Assembly: GCF_900215485.1 (NCBI RefSeq)
Contig: NZ_OCMZ01000001.1
Coordinates: 744,001 to 808,000, forward strand
From: Nitrosovibrio sp. Nv4
GTDB taxonomy: Bacteria; Pseudomonadota; Gammaproteobacteria; Burkholderiales; Nitrosomonadaceae
Length of the DNA stretch: 64,000 bases
Reading direction: 5' to 3'
Positions 62,362 to 64,000 of the stretch are shown here, in pieces. Position numbers and translations under genes: made by a program. The stretch's first letter is position 1. Each line of letters begins with the position of its first letter. The notes beneath the pieces were generated by a model that saw only the letters and a list, made by a program, of their open reading frames with translations, did not search any database and had not been told where the DNA came from.

Positions 62362-62386
62362 CAAATGGATCGAAACTTCCTGACAA
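62343..62386 (+). repeat. Tandem 22-base duplication at a gene junction
   Basis: Two perfect adjacent copies (62343-62364 and 62365-62386) each begin ATGGATCGAAAC and end TTCCTGACAA. The first contains the stop of the PilN-like gene and the second the start of the PilO-like gene. Confidence 0.95.
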
Positions 62387-62940
62387 ATACCTGGCTGCGG
62401 GTGCGTTGGCAAACCGAGCGGCTGGGCGCCGCCGGAAAAATCGGCCTCGGATTATTCGTGTTCTCGGCGGTTTTTTTTGTGGTGGCAGTATTACCGCAAC
62501 AGGCGGCGTCCAGAGTGCTGATGATGAGAGCTGAAGCAATCGAGCAGCGCCTGAAAGCGGAGCCGGTGCAGGGAAACCGCAGGGCCCCCAAAATACAAGG
62601 CGATCAGGGATTGCAGGCTTTCTACGCTTTTTTCCCAAAAATGGATTCTTCGCCGTTCTGGATCAAGGAATTGGTACAGGTTGCGGCGCAGCGCGATGTG
62701 GAGATTACTCGCATGGATTATCGCATGGTATATGAAAGGGATGTGAAGTTGGCGCGCTATGAAATGATACTGCCGGTGCGCGGCAAATATGCCCAGGTGC
62801 GCGGTTTTATCGCCGATGCGCTGCGAGTTGTGCCGGCAATGGCACTGGCCGATGTGACGCTCAAGCGTCAGGACGCGGCCTCCGAGTTGCTTGACGTGAA
62901 TCTGAAATTCAACCTCTATCTGGGCGGAGGCGGGACATGA
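62365..62940 (+). CDS. PilO/GspM-like inner-membrane platform protein
   Basis: The 191-residue protein has a cytoplasmic N-terminus, a TM helix (residues 26-46, KIGLGLFVFSAVFFVVAVLP), a short coiled linker (LMMRAEAIEQRLKAEP) and a ferredoxin-like periplasmic domain (VQVAAQRDVEITRMDYRMVY, ILPVRGKYAQVRGFIADALR). This matches PilO and GspM. It overlaps the next gene by four bases (ATGA). An additional ATG in the first duplication copy is in another frame and does not encode this protein. Confidence 0.75.
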   Translation: MDRNFLTNTWLRVRWQTERLGAAGKIGLGLFVFSAVFFVVAVLPQQAASRVLMMRAEAIEQRLKAEPVQGNRRAPKIQGDQGLQAFYAFFPKMDSSPFWIKELVQVAAQRDVEITRMDYRMVYERDVKLARYEMILPVRGKYAQVRGFIADALRVVPAMALADVTLKRQDAASELLDVNLKFNLYLGGGGT

Positions 62941-63482
62941 AACGGGCGGCAAGAGGGCGTACGTTATGGCTGGGCGGAGCATTGCTGGCCACACTTCTCG
63001 CTACCCAGTGGGTCAGCGGCGAAGAGGGCCCGCAACCGGAACAGGCTGTTGAAGACAGGGTTGTTCAAAAAGACGCTACCGGCACAGAGGGCGTAGAGGA
63101 AAAGAAGGCGGAACAGCTACAGCTTGAGCGTCTGGAACGCAGGCGCTTCAGCGCGCAGGCAGGCGACATTTTTAGTCGTCAATCGTGGGTGCCGCCCCCG
63201 CCTTCGGCTTCGATGAAGCCGTCGAAGCCAACTCCGCCGCCACTGCAGTTCAAATATCTCGGCAGGGTCAGGGACGGGAGCGAGACGCGGGTGTTTCTTG
63301 CCCTGGCCGAACGTAACTATATCGTCAAGCCGGGCGAGAGCATCAACAGCCAATACCGGATGGATGAGGTTACTGATGAACATATCACATTCACTTATCT
63401 TCCACTCAATGCAAAACAGATGCTTTCCACCGCGGGTGGAACGGCAGGGAATACTCGATCGGAATGGGAAAATACATTGTAG
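62937..63482 (+). CDS. PilP/GspC-like periplasmic connector
   Basis: The 181-residue protein has an N-terminal hydrophobic segment (LWLGGALLATLLATQW), an acidic linker (residues 30-65), a Pro-rich spacer (VPPPPSASMKPSKPTPPP) and a small beta domain. The beta domain (PLQFKYLGRVRDGSETRVFL, NYIVKPGESINSQYRMDEVT) is like the homology region of GspC and PilP that contacts the secretin. Position after PilM/N/O-like genes and before a secretin-type gene supports this. The next gene starts inside its end. Confidence 0.75.
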   Translation: MKRAARGRTLWLGGALLATLLATQWVSGEEGPQPEQAVEDRVVQKDATGTEGVEEKKAEQLQLERLERRRFSAQAGDIFSRQSWVPPPPSASMKPSKPTPPPLQFKYLGRVRDGSETRVFLALAERNYIVKPGESINSQYRMDEVTDEHITFTYLPLNAKQMLSTAGGTAGNTRSEWENTL

Positions 63483-64000
63483 TTGTCTTGATCCTGGCCA
63501 CGTTTGCCGGATGCGCGACAAATAACGCATTTGTCGAGGGCAAGCGGCTTATTGCCGAAGGTCAGATGGATACCGGTCTGGCCAGCCTGGAAGAGGCGGC
63601 GCGCAAGGAGCCGGATAACCTCGAGATTCGCGCGGTGCTTGTGCGCCAGCGCGAGGCGGTTGCAGGACGTTTGCTGCTGGACGCCGATAGGGCCAGGGTA
63701 TCCGGCGACCTGGCTGGCGCGGAGCAGGGGTACCGCCGCGTCCTGGAGCTGAATCAGCACAACGAACGCGCGCAGGCGGGCCTGGCCGCGCTCGACACGG
63801 AGCGCAGGCATACCGCCCTGACAAGACATGCGGAAGCATTATTGGAGCGCGGAGATTACGCGGCCGCGGAATCGGAAGTCCGGTCGGTTCTTCAGGAAAA
63901 TCCCCTGCAGCGGGATGCGCGCCGGCTGATGCAGCGGATATCAGACCTGGAGGTGCAGTCAGGGAAAATGGGTCCCGTCCTGAAGACCGCGTTCAAGCAG
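63464..64000 (+). CDS. Secretin-associated lipoprotein, N-terminal part (probable GspD/PilQ, runs off window)
   Basis: The ATG at 63464 lies inside the end of the preceding gene. The frame stays open to base 64000 (179 codons). It encodes a lipoprotein signal (VVVLILATFAGC, lipobox Cys17) and then TPR-like helical repeats: FVEGKRLIAEGQMDTGLASL, AEQGYRRVLELNQHNERAQA and ALLERGDYAAAESEVRSVLQ. Secretins with an N-terminal TPR module occur in compact GspE/F/G clusters. The secretin core is beyond the window, so a separate TPR lipoprotein is the alternative. Confidence 0.65.
   Translation, partial: MGKYIVVVLILATFAGCATNNAFVEGKRLIAEGQMDTGLASLEEAARKEPDNLEIRAVLVRQREAVAGRLLLDADRARVSGDLAGAEQGYRRVLELNQHNERAQAGLAALDTERRHTALTRHAEALLERGDYAAAESEVRSVLQENPLQRDARRLMQRISDLEVQSGKMGPVLKTAFKQ

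Noticed and set aside
1-64000. CRISPR arrays, rRNA and tRNA genes
   Set aside because: No regularly spaced direct repeats, rRNA-like blocks or tRNA T-loop/acceptor patterns were noticed on reading; a covariance-model scan would be needed to exclude a tRNA fully.

Overview
The window looks like chromosomal DNA of a betaproteobacterium, most likely an ammonia oxidiser of the Nitrosomonadaceae (Nitrosospira-like). The reasons are the gene set (ubiC-ubiA-ubiD, purM diverging from hda, a lexA-imuA-imuB-dnaE2 mutagenesis operon, an HpnN-type hopanoid exporter), several PEP-CTERM proteins with an EpsA-type regulator, moderate GC content, and many decayed insertion sequences. The genus is inferred from protein resemblance, not from a search. 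No rRNA, tRNA or CRISPR array was seen.

Layout. 1-6.6 kb: housekeeping genes. On the minus strand are purM, purN, a DUF3108 protein, rsmB and the start of a secreted protein; on the plus strand are hda, a HAD phosphatase and a lone FecCD-type permease. 6.7-12.9 kb: a decayed accessory zone with an IS3 relic, a bactofilin, small stress-type proteins, a frameshifted HMA-like gene next to a DUF5132 gene, an IS1182-like relic between inverted repeats, and PEP-CTERM genes. 12.9-15.8 kb: ubiC, ubiA, ubiD. 15.8-22.3 kb: IS4 and IS3 relics, the hopanoid exporter, and a pair of cysteine-rich genes, one of them a broken HExxH protein. 22.3-28.4 kb: lexA-imuA-imuB-dnaE2 in one direction behind a promoter carrying two GAAC-N4-GTTC operators.

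28.7-46.3 kb is a large surface and secretion module. An EpsA-like regulator is followed by a putative sigma-54 promoter, a cyclic-di-GMP-I riboswitch and a PEP-CTERM protein with an EF-hand loop. Next come two near-duplicate periplasmic-binding-like proteins flanking a TpsB transporter, and then a 3,398-residue TpsA exoprotein. 46.5-51.1 kb holds, on the minus strand, another PEP-CTERM protein, a Tat-exported PhoX phosphatase and a secreted glycerophosphodiester phosphodiesterase. 51.6-56.9 kb holds an ExbB with a fused extracytoplasmic sugar-binding-like region, ExbD, a TonB-like protein, a putative porin and a periplasmic coiled-coil protein. 57.3-64 kb holds a type II secretion/type IV pilus-like operon (gspG, F, E, then PilM/N/O/P-like genes and the start of a secretin).

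Read together, 28.7-64 kb resembles a nutrient (probably phosphorus) scavenging and exoprotein-secretion island. It contains two secretion routes, phosphatases, binding proteins, and a TonB/ExbBD energised porin set, with c-di-GMP control at its left end. The gene combination recalls the PUMA3/Hxc region of Pseudomonas aeruginosa. That comparison is from memory and should be tested.
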